Positions 41,805 to 51,837 of a stretch of 64,000 nt of DNA are shown piece by piece. The translations under genes were made by a program, and so were the position numbers. The stretch is from Bacillus sp. V2I10 (GTDB lineage: Bacteria > Bacillota > Bacilli > Bacillales > Bacillaceae), in NCBI RefSeq assembly GCF_030817055.1, contig NZ_JAUSYV010000001.1, positions 3,806,001-3,870,000 of the forward strand. The letters run 5' to 3'. The notes below the pieces were generated by a model, which was not told the origin of the DNA, ran no database searches, and saw only the letters and a program-made list of their open reading frames with translations. Each line of letters opens with the position of its first letter. Position 1 is the first letter of the stretch.

Positions 41805-43022
41805 TTACAAAAGGGCTTCATTTTCGTAGAGGTATGAATACGGCAAATCCAAGAATAGATAGTGCTTCTGATCGATTGGATAGGAGAAGGTCCGAATGTT
41901 CTCGCCTGTTTCGATGTCGCTGTATAAATCACTGAAAAATCCTTTTTTTCTGATTTGCATTTTCATGATATTTTCAAGAAAATAAGGTCTCCAGCTCCAG
42001 TTTTTCATGTAATAGTGAGGCTGAAATTGCCATGCTCCGTCAATCTTCAGAATATTTCCTGATTGCTGAAATCCGTCGCCGTCACAAATGTAGATCCGGA
42101 AGCAGCAATCTGAAAGTTCATTTGAAAGCTTCGTGATCAGCTCATCAAACTGAATGCCCGGCTTATTCTCTTTTGAAATTAACAGGTGCACTTTTTGATG
42201 AAACGCTTCTGAGATTTCATAAAATTGCTGAAGCTTCTTTTTTTCATATTGGATAAAACCGTGAAATTCCCGGGTCATTTTTTCTTTTATCATATATGGT
42301 TCAATTAATTCTTCTTTAGGAGTCTGAAGGTAATCCCCTTGAAAGTAGCGGCCTCCATTTTTCCAGGCATATTGAAATTGAAAATTGACCTCAATTTCTT
42401 CATACAGGATAGTAGCCCCTATTTTCCTCGCCAGAAGAGAAATGGAGTATAAAACGTCTTGATACGTCTGCAGGGGTGAAGTTAATCTGAGGGGCTGAAG
42501 ATCAATTTTCAGGATATTCGGCATCAGTATGCCGATCCGGTCAAGATTGCTGCTTGCTTTTCCAACGTTGTCCACAGCTATTTTAATGCCGTATGTACGG
42601 TAATAAGTGAATACATGCGTCAGCTGCCGAATGTCGCCTGTAAACGTGTGCTCAGTTATTTCAATGACAATTCTCTCAAGGTTTCCGCCTTTTTCTTTCC
42701 ATTCAAATAATTGGTTCAGCAGGCTTTCTCCGTGGTCAAGCATTAATAAATTGGCATCACGGTTAATAAAAATAAGCGTGTCATCATTAGTTAAAAGAAA
42801 AGAATCAAGTGCCATATGTAAGATGTAGTTATCTGCTTCTAATCGGTATTCATCGGGAATGGTTTCATCCTTAAAAAAAGGCCCTAGACTTTTAATTTCC
42901 TTTTCCATTTGGATTCTCCCAAGTACTTCATACCCGATCACCTTTTGTTCGTCTGCGCTGAAAATGGCTTGATAGAACGGTCTTACGTGCTCTAAGTTTG
43001 TCATAATATCTAAAGGATCCAT
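41805..43022 (-). CDS. ykuI: YkuI, EAL-domain c-di-GMP-binding protein
   Basis: 405 residues from MDPLDIMTNLEHVRPFYQAI. The EAL domain covers about 1-240 but its motif reads EVLGRI instead of EALLR. Other conserved parts are FINRDANLL, IVIEITEHTFTGD, KIAVDNVGKAS and KIDLQPL. The C-terminal PAS-like YkuI_C domain spans 255-405. B. subtilis YkuI binds c-di-GMP but lacks detectable phosphodiesterase activity, probably acting as a receptor. ATG 43022 has GTGGGGA upstream. Confidence 0.9.
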   Translation of the reverse strand: MDPLDIMTNLEHVRPFYQAIFSADEQKVIGYEVLGRIQMEKEIKSLGPFFKDETIPDEYRLEADNYILHMALDSFLLTNDDTLIFINRDANLLMLDHGESLLNQLFEWKEKGGNLERIVIEITEHTFTGDIRQLTHVFTYYRTYGIKIAVDNVGKASSNLDRIGILMPNILKIDLQPLRLTSPLQTYQDVLYSISLLARKIGATILYEEIEVNFQFQYAWKNGGRYFQGDYLQTPKEELIEPYMIKEKMTREFHGFIQYEKKKLQQFYEISEAFHQKVHLLISKENKPGIQFDELITKLSNELSDCCFRIYICDGDGFQQSGNILKIDGAWQFQPHYYMKNWSWRPYFLENIMKMQIRKKGFFSDLYSDIETGENIRTFSYPIDQKHYLFLDLPYSYLYENEALL

Positions 43023-43094
43023 ATGCCATTCCCCACTTTCTCTCTCTGTTTTTGTATGATTATACCACATTTGCATGGGTTCGGACGCTCAAGT

Positions 43095-43132
43095 AAAAAT
43101 GGATTCCCCTGCTGAAAAGGAGAATCCATTTT
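43095..43132 (-). terminator. fadH terminator
   Basis: AAAATGGATTC and GAATCCATTTT stem with an internal CCT/AGG pairing. Confidence 0.8.
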
Positions 43133-43142
43133 CTTTAAGATA

Positions 43143-43908
43143 TTAAAAAGGATGCTGATTCAGCCATTGGCCCCCATCCATTGTAATGCATTCGCCATTA
43201 ATATACCCGGCAGCATCTGATAAGAGGAATGATGCGAGTGATGCGATTTCCTCAGGTGTGCCTAATCGGCCAAGTGGCACACTTTGAAGCGTTCTCTTTG
43301 CAGCTTCTTCTGACTGCCAGAGCTTATCTGCTCCGCCTGTTCTTTCAATAGGCCCCGGAGCTATCGCGTTTACGCGGATTCCATATTTTTTTCCCCATTC
43401 CACAGCAAGCGTTCTTGTCATAGAAAGCACTCCTGCCTTTGCAGCAGCAGAATGAATGACTCCCGCGCCTGCTCCCACATGCATATGTAGCAACCATGTT
43501 AAGAATGGCTCCCTTTTGCTGTTTCTCAATCCAATACTTGCCCGCTGCACTGCTGCAGTAGAACGTCCCATTCAGCACGATGTTGATGACTGAGTTCCAT
43601 CCATTGACGGAAAGCTGTTCTGCCGGGCAAATGAAATTGCCTGCTGCGTTATTGACAAGACCGTCAATATGTCCGAATGCTTCGTCTGTTTTCCGGATCA
43701 ATTCCTCTGACATTTCTGGTACACGAACGTCCATTTGAAAAGGAATAATCTTTCCTTCTAAACCTATCATCTCTTCTTTGGCAGCCTCTAATTTTTCAAT
43801 TGTTCTGCCGGTAATCACAACATTTGCACCCTGTCTGGCAAAACTTTCTGCCATCGCTTTCCCCATCCCGCTTGATCCGCCTGTTACAATCATTACTTTA
43901 TCCTTCAT
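43143..43908 (-). pseudogene. fadH: fadH (ykuF) 2,4-dienoyl-CoA reductase, single frameshift
   Basis: Short-chain dehydrogenase in two frames. The first (43345-43908) has TGGSSGMGKAMAESFARQGA, NNAAGNFICPAEQL and LNMVATYA; the second (43143-43480) continues GAGAGVIHSAAAKAGVLSMT with the family's Rossmann C-terminus and GGQWLNQHPF. At about 43481-43485 (minus strand GCATGTGGGAGC) removing one T restores TYAWGAGAGVIHS exactly. It is thus one extra base, with no other lesion. It may be a true recent mutation or an assembly error. ATG 43908 has GGGGGTG upstream, and a FadR-like box overlaps the promoter. Confidence 0.85.
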
Positions 43909-43924
43909 CAACTACACCCCCGAA

Positions 43925-43940
43925 ATGAATGACCATTCAT
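43925..43940 (-). promoter_or_regulatory. FadR-like operator upstream of fadH
   Basis: ATGAATGACCATTCAT is a perfect 7-2-7 inverted repeat. It matches most positions of the B. subtilis FadR box (TGAATGAMTANTCATTCA). It lies 17 bases before the fadH ATG, so repression by FadR relieved by long-chain acyl-CoA is expected. Confidence 0.7.
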
Positions 43941-44089
43941 ATTTTATCATATAATCCTTCTATTTTCTAACTATTTCAACTATTATTTAGTAATAGTAAA
44001 AGAGTACACTAAATTCCGATTAAAATTTCTGTACATTCATCTGTATATTCAATGGTTTACTAAAGAAATATCACGGAGGAGGAGCCGCT

Positions 44090-44950
44090 GTGACAAAAGA
44101 TATTACAAGAAGAGCCTTCCTGAAAGGATTGTTTGCATCTTTAGCCGGCACTTTGCTTGCAGCCTTTGGAGGCTATGGCTACGCCAGATACATTGAACCC
44201 AGACTTATCCAAACAACGGAAGTAGAAATTAGCAGCACAAAGCTGCCATCCTCTTTTTCAGGGGTGAAAATCGTCCAATTCAGCGACATCCATCTCAGTG
44301 AAGAATATTCAATCAATCAGCTCGTTAAGATTGTAAATAAAATAAACCAGCTGTCTCCAGATGTCATTTTTTTCACAGGTGATCTTATAGATAAACCCAA
44401 TCAGTACGGATATTTGCATCAGATTTCGCCTGTCCTTAGGAGATTGAAAGCTCCGCTTGGGAAGTATGCCATTTATGGGAACCATGATCATGGCGGATAT
44501 GGGACTGCTGTATATGAAACCATCATGAAAGATTCAAATTTTAAACTGCTGAAAAATAGAGGGGAACGGATCTCATTGCTTGATGGATCTTCCGTTTTTG
44601 TTGCGGGAATAGATGATATGATGCTTGGGAGGCCTGACTTTGATCAAACGTTTACGGATGCAAGCAGCAGGCTCTTTACCATTCTGCTGGCACATGAGCC
44701 TGATGCAGCGCTTGAGGCAAAACAGTTTTCTGTTGATCTGCAGTTATCAGGACATAGTCACGGAGGCCAAGTACAGCTTCCGTTCTATGGCCCCCTGATC
44801 ACGCCTCCCTTCGCATCAGTATATACCGAAGGACTGTATGATGTGGACTCAATGAAGCTTTATGTGAATCGGGGCCTTGGTACCACAAGACTTCCTTATC
44901 GCTTTTTTTCAGTGCCGGAAATTACTGTTTTTACGTTAATAAAAAGCTAA
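44090..44950 (+). CDS. ykuE: YkuE, Tat-exported metallophosphoesterase
   Basis: 286 residues. Twin-arginine signal TRRAFLKGLFASLAGTLLAA at 6-25. Calcineurin-like metal motifs: QFSDIHLS, FTGDLIDKP, YGNHDHGG, LAHEPD and SGHSHGGQ. B. subtilis YkuE is a Tat substrate that stays at the cell wall. GTG start with GGAGGAGGAG upstream. It is divergent from fadH and ends at a terminator shared with the EAL remnant. Confidence 0.92.
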   Translation: MTKDITRRAFLKGLFASLAGTLLAAFGGYGYARYIEPRLIQTTEVEISSTKLPSSFSGVKIVQFSDIHLSEEYSINQLVKIVNKINQLSPDVIFFTGDLIDKPNQYGYLHQISPVLRRLKAPLGKYAIYGNHDHGGYGTAVYETIMKDSNFKLLKNRGERISLLDGSSVFVAGIDDMMLGRPDFDQTFTDASSRLFTILLAHEPDAALEAKQFSVDLQLSGHSHGGQVQLPFYGPLITPPFASVYTEGLYDVDSMKLYVNRGLGTTRLPYRFFSVPEITVFTLIKS

Positions 44951-44982
44951 AGGCCCATGGTTTTAAACCAGCGCCTTTTTTA
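44948..44982. terminator. Bidirectional terminator
   Basis: AAAGGC-x-C-x-TGGTTT and AAACCA-x-C-GCCTTTTTT between ykuE and the EAL remnant. Confidence 0.75.
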
Positions 44983-45810
44983 TTTAAGATATCTTTGCTC
45001 AATTTCATCAGGTGGCAATGGTTTGGAAAAGAAATATCCCTGGCCTTTTTGACAATTTAATGCTTTTAAATAAGCATATTGCTCTTGTGTTTCGATTCCT
45101 TCAGCAACCACTTCAAGTGAAAGGCTTTCTGCAAGATGAACGATTGTTGTGATAATAGCTGCATCCTTTTCATCCTTTATGACATCATTTATAAACGATT
45201 GGTCAATTTTTAAAGTATCTATCGGAAACGTTTTAAGATAGCGCAGGGATGAGTTTCCCTTTCCAAAGTCATCAATAGAAATAGATACTTCAAGACCTTT
45301 TAATCTCTGAATGGTTTTCAGTGCTTCATGCGGATTTTGCAGGGCACCCTCTGTAATCTCAAATTCTATTTGATGAGGCTGAATTTGATAAGTATGAAAC
45401 AGAGATAGAATCATGTCTGCAAGATAGTATTGCTGAAATTGCTTAGGACTTTTACTCGGCTGTTGCCCTTCAAGCTCCATTCTGCCAGCTGTTTGCACAC
45501 CTCTTCTATGATCCATTCGCCGATTGGGATCATCAGTCCGGATTCCTCGGCAACAGAAATAAAAGCAGAGGGAGGAACTGACCCCATTTCTTCATGATTC
45601 CATCTCAGCAAAGCTTCAAAGCTCTTGGTTTCCTTCGTATTCAAATCAACTTGAGGCTGATAAAATAGTGAAAATTCGTTGTTTTCAAGCGCTTGCCTGA
45701 GTCCCGTTTCAATTGCAAGCAGACTGCTTGAATTTTGGTTCATTCCGGAATAATAAGTCTGAAAACGGCCGCGCCCTCTTTGCTTGACGTCATTTAAGCA
45801 CTCTTTTTCA
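44980..45810 (-). pseudogene. GGDEF-EAL remnant, N-terminally truncated and frameshifted
   Basis: The first piece (45411-about 45803) starts inside the end of a GGDEF domain (CLNDVKQRGRGRFQTYYS), then a true EAL domain start (FSLFYQPQVDLNTKETKSFEALLRW). The second piece (44980-45470) carries EFEITEGALQNP, SIDDFGKGNSSLRYLKTFPI, LKIDQSFIND and VAEGIETQEQ. Between them about 13 bases (VKV-[SVNLS]-PKQF) are missing. Catalytic EAL residues survive but in two frames, and everything before the GGDEF end is lost. It abuts the ppk stop, so the upstream part was probably removed when that region rearranged. Confidence 0.85.
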
Positions 45811-47922
45811 TTATTCTTCGTCTTCCGATACCCGGTATGAAAGCTGGGCAAGGATTGCCTGGCTGTCTATTTCAGGTTCATCTGCTATTCTTGAGACATA
45901 ACGGTAGTTCCCTGAAGAATCTTGTTCGCGCGCCTTTACATTATCTGTCAGCATGATGGATAAGAGGTTTGAAATTCTTGATTTAATGCTGCCGTCAAAG
46001 ATAGGGAATAAAATTTCAACCCGCTTTTCCATATTTCTGGTCATCATGTCTGCAGAGGAGAGGTACATTTTCCCCTCACCATTATGATGAAAATAATAGA
46101 TTCTGCTGTGCTCGAGAAATCTTCCTACAATACTCCGGACCTTAATATTTTCGCTTACACCTTTAATGCCTGGCCTTAAACAGCAAGTGCCTCTTACAAT
46201 CAGGTCAATGCTGACACCTGCATTTGATGCTTCATACAGCTTCATGATAATCACTTTGTCTGTAAGAGAATTCATTTTAGCAATGATTTTTCCATTACCA
46301 TGGTGCTTATGATAATCGATTTCATGATCGACAAGCTCTAAAAAGTCGCTTCGAATGTCAAATGGAGCAATTGAAATATGGTGAAATTCCGGTTTTTCTG
46401 TATAACCGCTTAAATAATTAAAGAAGTTGGTAGCGTCTATTCCGTATTTATGATTAGAAGTGATTAAACTCATATCCGTGTAGATTTTTGCGGTCTGGTC
46501 ATTGTAATTGCCTGTTCCTAAATGGACAAATCTCTCGATGCGGTTATTTTTCCGCCTCACAACCAATGTGATCTTGCTGTGTGTTTTTAAGTATGTCATC
46601 CCGTAAATAACATGACAGCCAGCTTTTTCAAGTTCTTTTGCCCATTGAACATTGTTCTCTTCATCAAAGCGGGCTTTCAGTTCAACAAGCACGGTCACCT
46701 GCTTTCCTTTTTCCGCTGCCCGTTTCAGCGCCTCAATAACTGGCGAACCGCCGCTTACTCTATAGAGAGTTTGTTTGATGGCCAGCACATCAGGATCATC
46801 TGCCGCATCCAGAACAAAATCAATAACAGGCTCGAATGATTCATAAGGATGGTGCAAAAATAAATCCTGTGACGCTGCAACTTCATAGATATCATCATCT
46901 GAGGATAAATCCTTAGGAGGCTGAGGTATGAATGTTTCATATGTAAGATGATCAAAGCCCCCGCTGAGCTCTTTATAAAACCCAAATAAAAAAGTGAAGT
47001 CGAGCGGCCCGTCAATCTCATAAACATCACCTTTATGAATCTCTAATTCTTCAAGAAGATATGACATCATTTGAGAATCATAGAAATCCTTTCTCACTTC
47101 CAGGCGAACGGCTGCTCCCCATTTTCTTTTCTTCAGTTCCTTTTCAATTTCCTTAAGGAGATCCCTGGCGCCTTCTTCATGTATTGTCATATCTGCATTG
47201 CGTGTAATTCTGAACGGGGTGACTGAAAGAACGTCAAATCCGTGAAAAAGTTTAAAAATATAATGGGCAATAATATCTTCCAGCAGAACATACTCATGTC
47301 CTCTTCCTGAAGGAGAGATGGAAACGAAGCGCTCTAAAACAGCGGGCACTTGAACTATAGCGGTTTTCATACGGTATTCAATTGATTCGTTTTGATCTTC
47401 CAGTTTTATGACAAGATTGAGGCTCTTGTTCAGAAGCATAGGAAATGGACGGTATGCGTCAACAGCCATTGGAGTTAGAACAGGAAAGATATGTTCGTCA
47501 AAATACTTTTCTATGATTTTTTTTTGTTGAGGAGATAAACTGCTGACCGTAGCAAACGTGATGCCTTCATTTTTCAAAGCAGGCAAGATCAGCTCATTGA
47601 ATGTGCGGGTTTGAAGCTCAACAAGCGAGTGATTTTGTTCGGCAATTTGTGTCAGCTGCTGCTTGGGGGTGAGTCCCGCTTTGTTTTCGGGTTTGCTGAA
47701 GCCTGCTTTTACCTGGTCCTTAAGTCCTGCGACCCGCACCATGAAAAACTCGTCGAGGTTGGAGCTGAAAATCGCAAGAAATTTCAGCCGTTCAAGCAGG
47801 GGATTTCGTTCATCAATGGCCTCTTCTAATACTCTTTTATTAAAAGCAAGCCAGCTCAATTCGCGGTTGTTGTAATATAGAGGGTTACCAAGCAATGTCT
47901 GATCGATGTTTAATGTGCTCAT
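45811..47922 (-). CDS. ppk: Polyphosphate kinase 1
   Basis: 703 residues, full length: N-terminal helical domain (NRELSWLAFNKRVLEEAIDE), middle domain, and two PLD-like catalytic domains with the autophosphorylated His in YLKTHSKITLVV (about residue 448) and a second His in RIYYFHHNGEGKMY. It makes polyphosphate from ATP at the membrane. ATG 47922 is preferred over GTG 47934. ppx is upstream on the same strand (ppx-ppk order), with a degenerate structured repeat between them. Confidence 0.93.
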   Translation of the reverse strand: MSTLNIDQTLLGNPLYYNNRELSWLAFNKRVLEEAIDERNPLLERLKFLAIFSSNLDEFFMVRVAGLKDQVKAGFSKPENKAGLTPKQQLTQIAEQNHSLVELQTRTFNELILPALKNEGITFATVSSLSPQQKKIIEKYFDEHIFPVLTPMAVDAYRPFPMLLNKSLNLVIKLEDQNESIEYRMKTAIVQVPAVLERFVSISPSGRGHEYVLLEDIIAHYIFKLFHGFDVLSVTPFRITRNADMTIHEEGARDLLKEIEKELKKRKWGAAVRLEVRKDFYDSQMMSYLLEELEIHKGDVYEIDGPLDFTFLFGFYKELSGGFDHLTYETFIPQPPKDLSSDDDIYEVAASQDLFLHHPYESFEPVIDFVLDAADDPDVLAIKQTLYRVSGGSPVIEALKRAAEKGKQVTVLVELKARFDEENNVQWAKELEKAGCHVIYGMTYLKTHSKITLVVRRKNNRIERFVHLGTGNYNDQTAKIYTDMSLITSNHKYGIDATNFFNYLSGYTEKPEFHHISIAPFDIRSDFLELVDHEIDYHKHHGNGKIIAKMNSLTDKVIIMKLYEASNAGVSIDLIVRGTCCLRPGIKGVSENIKVRSIVGRFLEHSRIYYFHHNGEGKMYLSSADMMTRNMEKRVEILFPIFDGSIKSRISNLLSIMLTDNVKAREQDSSGNYRYVSRIADEPEIDSQAILAQLSYRVSEDEE

Positions 47923-48059
47923 GTGAAAAGTCACCCTTTTAAATTAGTCATTTGGATTCACCTGTTATGATAGCACTTGTAAAAGATGGAGATGTAAATT
48001 CATTGTAAATATTTTATGTGGTTTTTGTAAATATATATCAAGAAAAGTGAAGGCATTAA

Positions 48060-48142
48060 GGGTAGATTAGCCAGTTTGAGCATCCGCCATAAAAGTCATG
48101 ATTTGACCTTTTCGGCGGATCCACTCTGACGGAGAGGAGGCT
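48060..48142 (+). repeat. Degenerate copy of the structured repeat, between ppx and ppk
   Basis: A stem ATCCGCC...GGCGGAT encloses AAAGTCA...TGACCTTT. The right flank GGATCCACTCTGACGGAG matches the GGATCCGTTCTGGCCGAG of full copies, in the same orientation. The outer arms are lost. Confidence 0.55.
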
Positions 48143-48143
48143 C

Positions 48144-49676
48144 TCAGCTTTCATTCTGAAAATGAAACACAATGTTTTTCTTCAAGATCTTTTCTAAATT
48201 CTTCTTTTGCTTTTCTGCCTGATATTCCTCAGGACTATAATTCCCGTCACAGATGACTGTGCATTTTACACGATCATCATCTTCAGCAAGGTTCAGCGTT
48301 TTTACGATATCTCTTCTCGTTGCGTTTAAGCTGTAGGCAAGCTTGATGATCGCGCCGAGCAGCATCATATTCCGCTGTTCCACTTTAGAGAACCAGTGCT
48401 TATAAGGCTCTCCATATTGTTTAAATGCTGACTTGCTTTTAAAAGAAGCAATCAGCGCCAGCTGCAGCCTTTCCTTGTGGAGAAGGCCATCTATTGTCCT
48501 GTTGGCAATTAAGTAAAAAGTATGCTGGCTGCTGGATTCTGAATCAATATACTGGCCAAGATTATAGACAAACGATGCTCTTCTGATTAAAAGAATATCA
48601 TCATCCGAGTACGCGAGCAATCCTGTTTCAGCAAGGTCTGAATACAGTTTCAGAGCAATTTTGGTTACATACTGGACATGGTGAAGATCAATATCATAAT
48701 CACTGAGCAGTTCATGAAAGCTTTCCTCAATGACACTAGGAAAAATGGCCGATCCAGTCCCTCCAGTCAAGTCCTCATAAAAAACCCCGTCTCTAAGCCC
48801 TTTTCTGCTTAAAATGAAATTGTCGGCACGCACGACCTCATACAAGACTGTAAAAACTTGAGCAGCAGGGATGATCGTGTCAGCACGGTCTTTTGATAAC
48901 CCCTCCGCTCTTTGAAGTTCATGAAGAGACAAAGTAGATAAAAAGTGCTGGACATCTGTCAGATTCCTATAATTCATTTCATAAAGGTGAACCCCTGCCA
49001 GAGGATATTCCTGCATTGCTTGGTGTATTTGCACAATGTTTCTGGCACTTCCCCCGATTGCAACAATCGGCAATTCCTTGTTTGCGAGCCATGGCAGCGA
49101 ATGAAATTCCCTTGCAAGGAACTGATTTAACACAGCCAATTCTCTTTCAGTCGGAATCTCCTGCTTCACAAAATATTTTTTCAGGGAAAGAGCTCCGAAC
49201 GGAAAACTGTGATAATGAATGAGTTTTCTATTTTCAAAGTATGTAATCTCCGTGCTTCCCCCGCCGATATCAATTGTAATCCCGCTGTTAATCTGAGTGG
49301 AATTGACAACCGCCAAAAACCCGTAATAGGCTTCCTCATATTCAGACAGAATGCGGATTGAAAAATCTGTTTCTTCTTGAACCTTCTTCAAAATGGCCTC
49401 TTTATTTTCTGATTGTCTGATTGTCGCGGTAGCAACGCATTTAACATTTTTAAGATCATGATGCCTTGTGACTTCCTGAAAACTGTGAAGAGATGAAACT
49501 AAAACGCTGATTCCTTCGTCATTTAAGAAGGAGTCATCATTTAGATAATTACGGAGCCGTGCCGCAATTTTAACATTCTCAACTTCTTTTAAACGCTGGC
49601 TTTTATCGCGCTGATAAATGACAAGCCTCATTGTATTAGAACCAATATCGATAATGGCATATTTTTCTTTAATCAA
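48144..49676 (-). CDS. ppx: Exopolyphosphatase (Ppx/GppA family)
   Basis: 510 residues: ASKHA-fold phosphate loop IIDIGSNTMRLVIYQRD, second loop TIDIGGGSTEITYFENRK, VAIGGSARNI, and C-terminal HD-like helical domain (about 320-510). It degrades polyphosphate or pppGpp. The start is TTG 49676 with GAGGAGTT about 10 bases upstream. Cotranscription with ppk would pair synthesis and breakdown of polyphosphate. Confidence 0.9.
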   Translation of the reverse strand: MIKEKYAIIDIGSNTMRLVIYQRDKSQRLKEVENVKIAARLRNYLNDDSFLNDEGISVLVSSLHSFQEVTRHHDLKNVKCVATATIRQSENKEAILKKVQEETDFSIRILSEYEEAYYGFLAVVNSTQINSGITIDIGGGSTEITYFENRKLIHYHSFPFGALSLKKYFVKQEIPTERELAVLNQFLAREFHSLPWLANKELPIVAIGGSARNIVQIHQAMQEYPLAGVHLYEMNYRNLTDVQHFLSTLSLHELQRAEGLSKDRADTIIPAAQVFTVLYEVVRADNFILSRKGLRDGVFYEDLTGGTGSAIFPSVIEESFHELLSDYDIDLHHVQYVTKIALKLYSDLAETGLLAYSDDDILLIRRASFVYNLGQYIDSESSSQHTFYLIANRTIDGLLHKERLQLALIASFKSKSAFKQYGEPYKHWFSKVEQRNMMLLGAIIKLAYSLNATRRDIVKTLNLAEDDDRVKCTVICDGNYSPEEYQAEKQKKNLEKILKKNIVFHFQNES

Positions 49677-49821
49677 ATCTGTTCAACTCCTCTGAATATA
49701 CAAAAAATTATACCACAGCAGTCCGTTCTCGCATCTATCGCGGCCGGGAAACAAACAAACTGTCCAGACATAAGCTGTAGAGCACAGACAGTCAAAATTA
49801 TGTTAAAGCGGTGATTTATGT

Positions 49822-50319
49822 ATGATTCATCTAGTAAAACCCGGTGAAACACTTAACACAATTGCGCTTAATTACCGGATCAGTCCTGCAGTTCTTATAA
49901 GGGCGAACCAGATTGCTGATCCCAGTTTGCTGCTTGCCGGCCAGCCTATTATCATCCCGGGGCTGCCTGAGCCTGCTTCAATACCCTACTCGATTTCAGT
50001 ATCAGTTGGAAAGAGAACGCTGACTCTTTATCGCAGCGGACAAGTAATGAAAGTTTATCCGATTGCTGTCGGAAAAATATTGAGCGGCACACCTGTCGGT
50101 GATTTTGTCATAGTAAACCGCGAACCGAACCCAGGCGGCCCCTTCGGCGTGCTCTGGATGAGTTTGTCTAAAATTCATTATGGGATTCACGGCACAAATG
50201 ATCCAAGCTCCATCGGCAAAGCAGTCTCAAGGGGATGTATCCGGATGCAAAACAGAGATGTTCTTGAACTCGGCTCGATTGTTCCAAACGGTACAAGGGT
50301 TATCATACGTCCCAATTAA
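49822..50319 (+). CDS. ykuD: YkuD L,D-transpeptidase
   Basis: 165 residues: N-terminal LysM domain (HLVKPGETLNTIALNYRISP, 3-47) and YkuD catalytic domain (about 55-165) with His123 in HYGIHGTND and Cys139 in SRGCIRM. It crosslinks peptidoglycan stem peptides, in B. subtilis in the spore. There is no classical signal peptide, as in the B. subtilis protein. Divergent from ppx. Confidence 0.94.
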   Translation: MIHLVKPGETLNTIALNYRISPAVLIRANQIADPSLLLAGQPIIIPGLPEPASIPYSISVSVGKRTLTLYRSGQVMKVYPIAVGKILSGTPVGDFVIVNREPNPGGPFGVLWMSLSKIHYGIHGTNDPSSIGKAVSRGCIRMQNRDVLELGSIVPNGTRVIIRPN

Positions 50320-50418
50320 GCACCAGTAATTTTTTCACAAAAACTTCATGTTAATATATACTTTTTTCTATTATAATAACTACTGTGACCGATATCCTGC
50401 AAAATAAGGGGCTGCGTT

Positions 50419-51714
50419 ATGAAAATCTTTGAAAACAGAAATTTTGTCAAGCTCTTTTTTGCTGCCTTGGCCTCACAAATGGGCACGACGATCGGAAATA
50501 TGGCTTTTGCCTTTTATTTGCTTGACCGGTTCAGCCATCAGCCTTCTTTCGCAACCATGGCGGAGCTTATGTATTCCCTGCCGACTTTATTCGTTTTCTT
50601 TTTAGTCGGGGTGGTTGCAGACAGATTTGACCGAAAAAAAGTAGCTGAAAATTGTGATTGGATCAGAGCCATTCTTACAGTCCTTCTTTTTGGCTCATTA
50701 TTCTTGAATTCTATTCCGCTCGTGTTTTTCTTATTATTTCTGCGGAGTGCCGTTACCAAGTTTTTCTATCCTGCAGAAGCAAGTCTTGTTCAAAGCATTT
50801 TAAACAAAGAACAATATGCACAGGCAGCGGGCCTGAATCAAATGCTGTTCAGTATTTTCATGGTATTTGGTGTTGGACTCGGAGCCCTTGCCTATAAAAC
50901 AATAGGACTTCAAGGTGCTGTAGCAGTTGATTTTTTCAGTTTTGTGATTTCTGCTATTCTTATTCGCAGATGTAAAATACCAATAGAGGCAAGGCTGCCA
51001 AATGGAAAATTAAAATGGAAAGATTTCAGCATTGGGGCCTCGTATAGAGACTTCAAGGATGGAATTCTCTATATTGCGAGAAATAAGCTATTAGCTTCTC
51101 TGATTTTTGGATTTTTTGTTTTTGGATTTGTAAATGGAGCATTTGCCATTTTGCCAATCTTTACGATGAAGTATGAATTGTCTCCTGATAACTATGAAAA
51201 ATATGCTTCATACTTTGCGATTTCTCTTGGGATTGGCCTTCTTGCCGGAAGCGGCATCGGGACATTGATCTCTTCTAAAATTAAACCTCATCAGATGATG
51301 ATTTACCCGATTTTCCTCTGCGCCATCTTGATTTATATATTAGGTTTGACAGATCATATGGGTATTTTTTTAGCTACTGTTTTTATTATTGGGACATGCA
51401 TTGGTCCTATAAATATAGCAATTGGCGGCTGGATGCCGAAAATTGTGCATCCTAAGCTGATGGGACGGGTCAGCGGCTGGATAGATCCTCTCATGATGTT
51501 CGCACAATCGATTACGCTTGGGTTGATTGCCGTGCTTTTCCCGAAAATCATCAGCAATATTGAGTATCTCTATTACGGCATGGCAACCGTTATTCTTCTG
51601 GTCTTCTTATTTTACGCGCTCACCCTGCCGAAGCTGAGCAGGGAGCTCGAATATTCTCAAGCTAAAAGAACTCGTCTTGCTTCAACAAGAAAAGGACAAG
51701 TTCATATCTCTTAA
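50419..51714 (+). CDS. ykuC: YkuC, MFS transporter
   Basis: 431 residues, 12 predicted membrane helices. The loop 2-3 motif is GVVADRFDRKKVAENC and the C-terminal half has SGIGTLISSKIKPHQ. The family resembles macrolide or peptide efflux transporters. RBS AAGGGG. It ends at a good terminator. Substrate unknown. Confidence 0.85.
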   Translation: MKIFENRNFVKLFFAALASQMGTTIGNMAFAFYLLDRFSHQPSFATMAELMYSLPTLFVFFLVGVVADRFDRKKVAENCDWIRAILTVLLFGSLFLNSIPLVFFLLFLRSAVTKFFYPAEASLVQSILNKEQYAQAAGLNQMLFSIFMVFGVGLGALAYKTIGLQGAVAVDFFSFVISAILIRRCKIPIEARLPNGKLKWKDFSIGASYRDFKDGILYIARNKLLASLIFGFFVFGFVNGAFAILPIFTMKYELSPDNYEKYASYFAISLGIGLLAGSGIGTLISSKIKPHQMMIYPIFLCAILIYILGLTDHMGIFLATVFIIGTCIGPINIAIGGWMPKIVHPKLMGRVSGWIDPLMMFAQSITLGLIAVLFPKIISNIEYLYYGMATVILLVFLFYALTLPKLSRELEYSQAKRTRLASTRKGQVHIS

Positions 51715-51718
51715 AAGT

Positions 51719-51755
51719 CAGCAATGCACTTGAGCATTTGCTGTCTTTTTTGTTT
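51719..51755 (+). terminator. ykuC terminator
   Basis: CAGCAATGC and GCATTTGCTG pair; CTTTTTTGTTTT follows. Confidence 0.85.
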
Positions 51756-51837
51756 TCCCTCTTTTACCCCTTTCATATGCAGACTGTTAAATTTTCGGAT
51801 TAATGGCCGATATATTAGGTGAGTCTAACTTTAAAGG

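Noticed and set aside
48060..48142. Plain rho-independent terminator of ppx
   Set aside because: The stem lacks a T-tract on the minus strand, and its right flank matches the structured repeat, so it is listed as a degenerate repeat copy.
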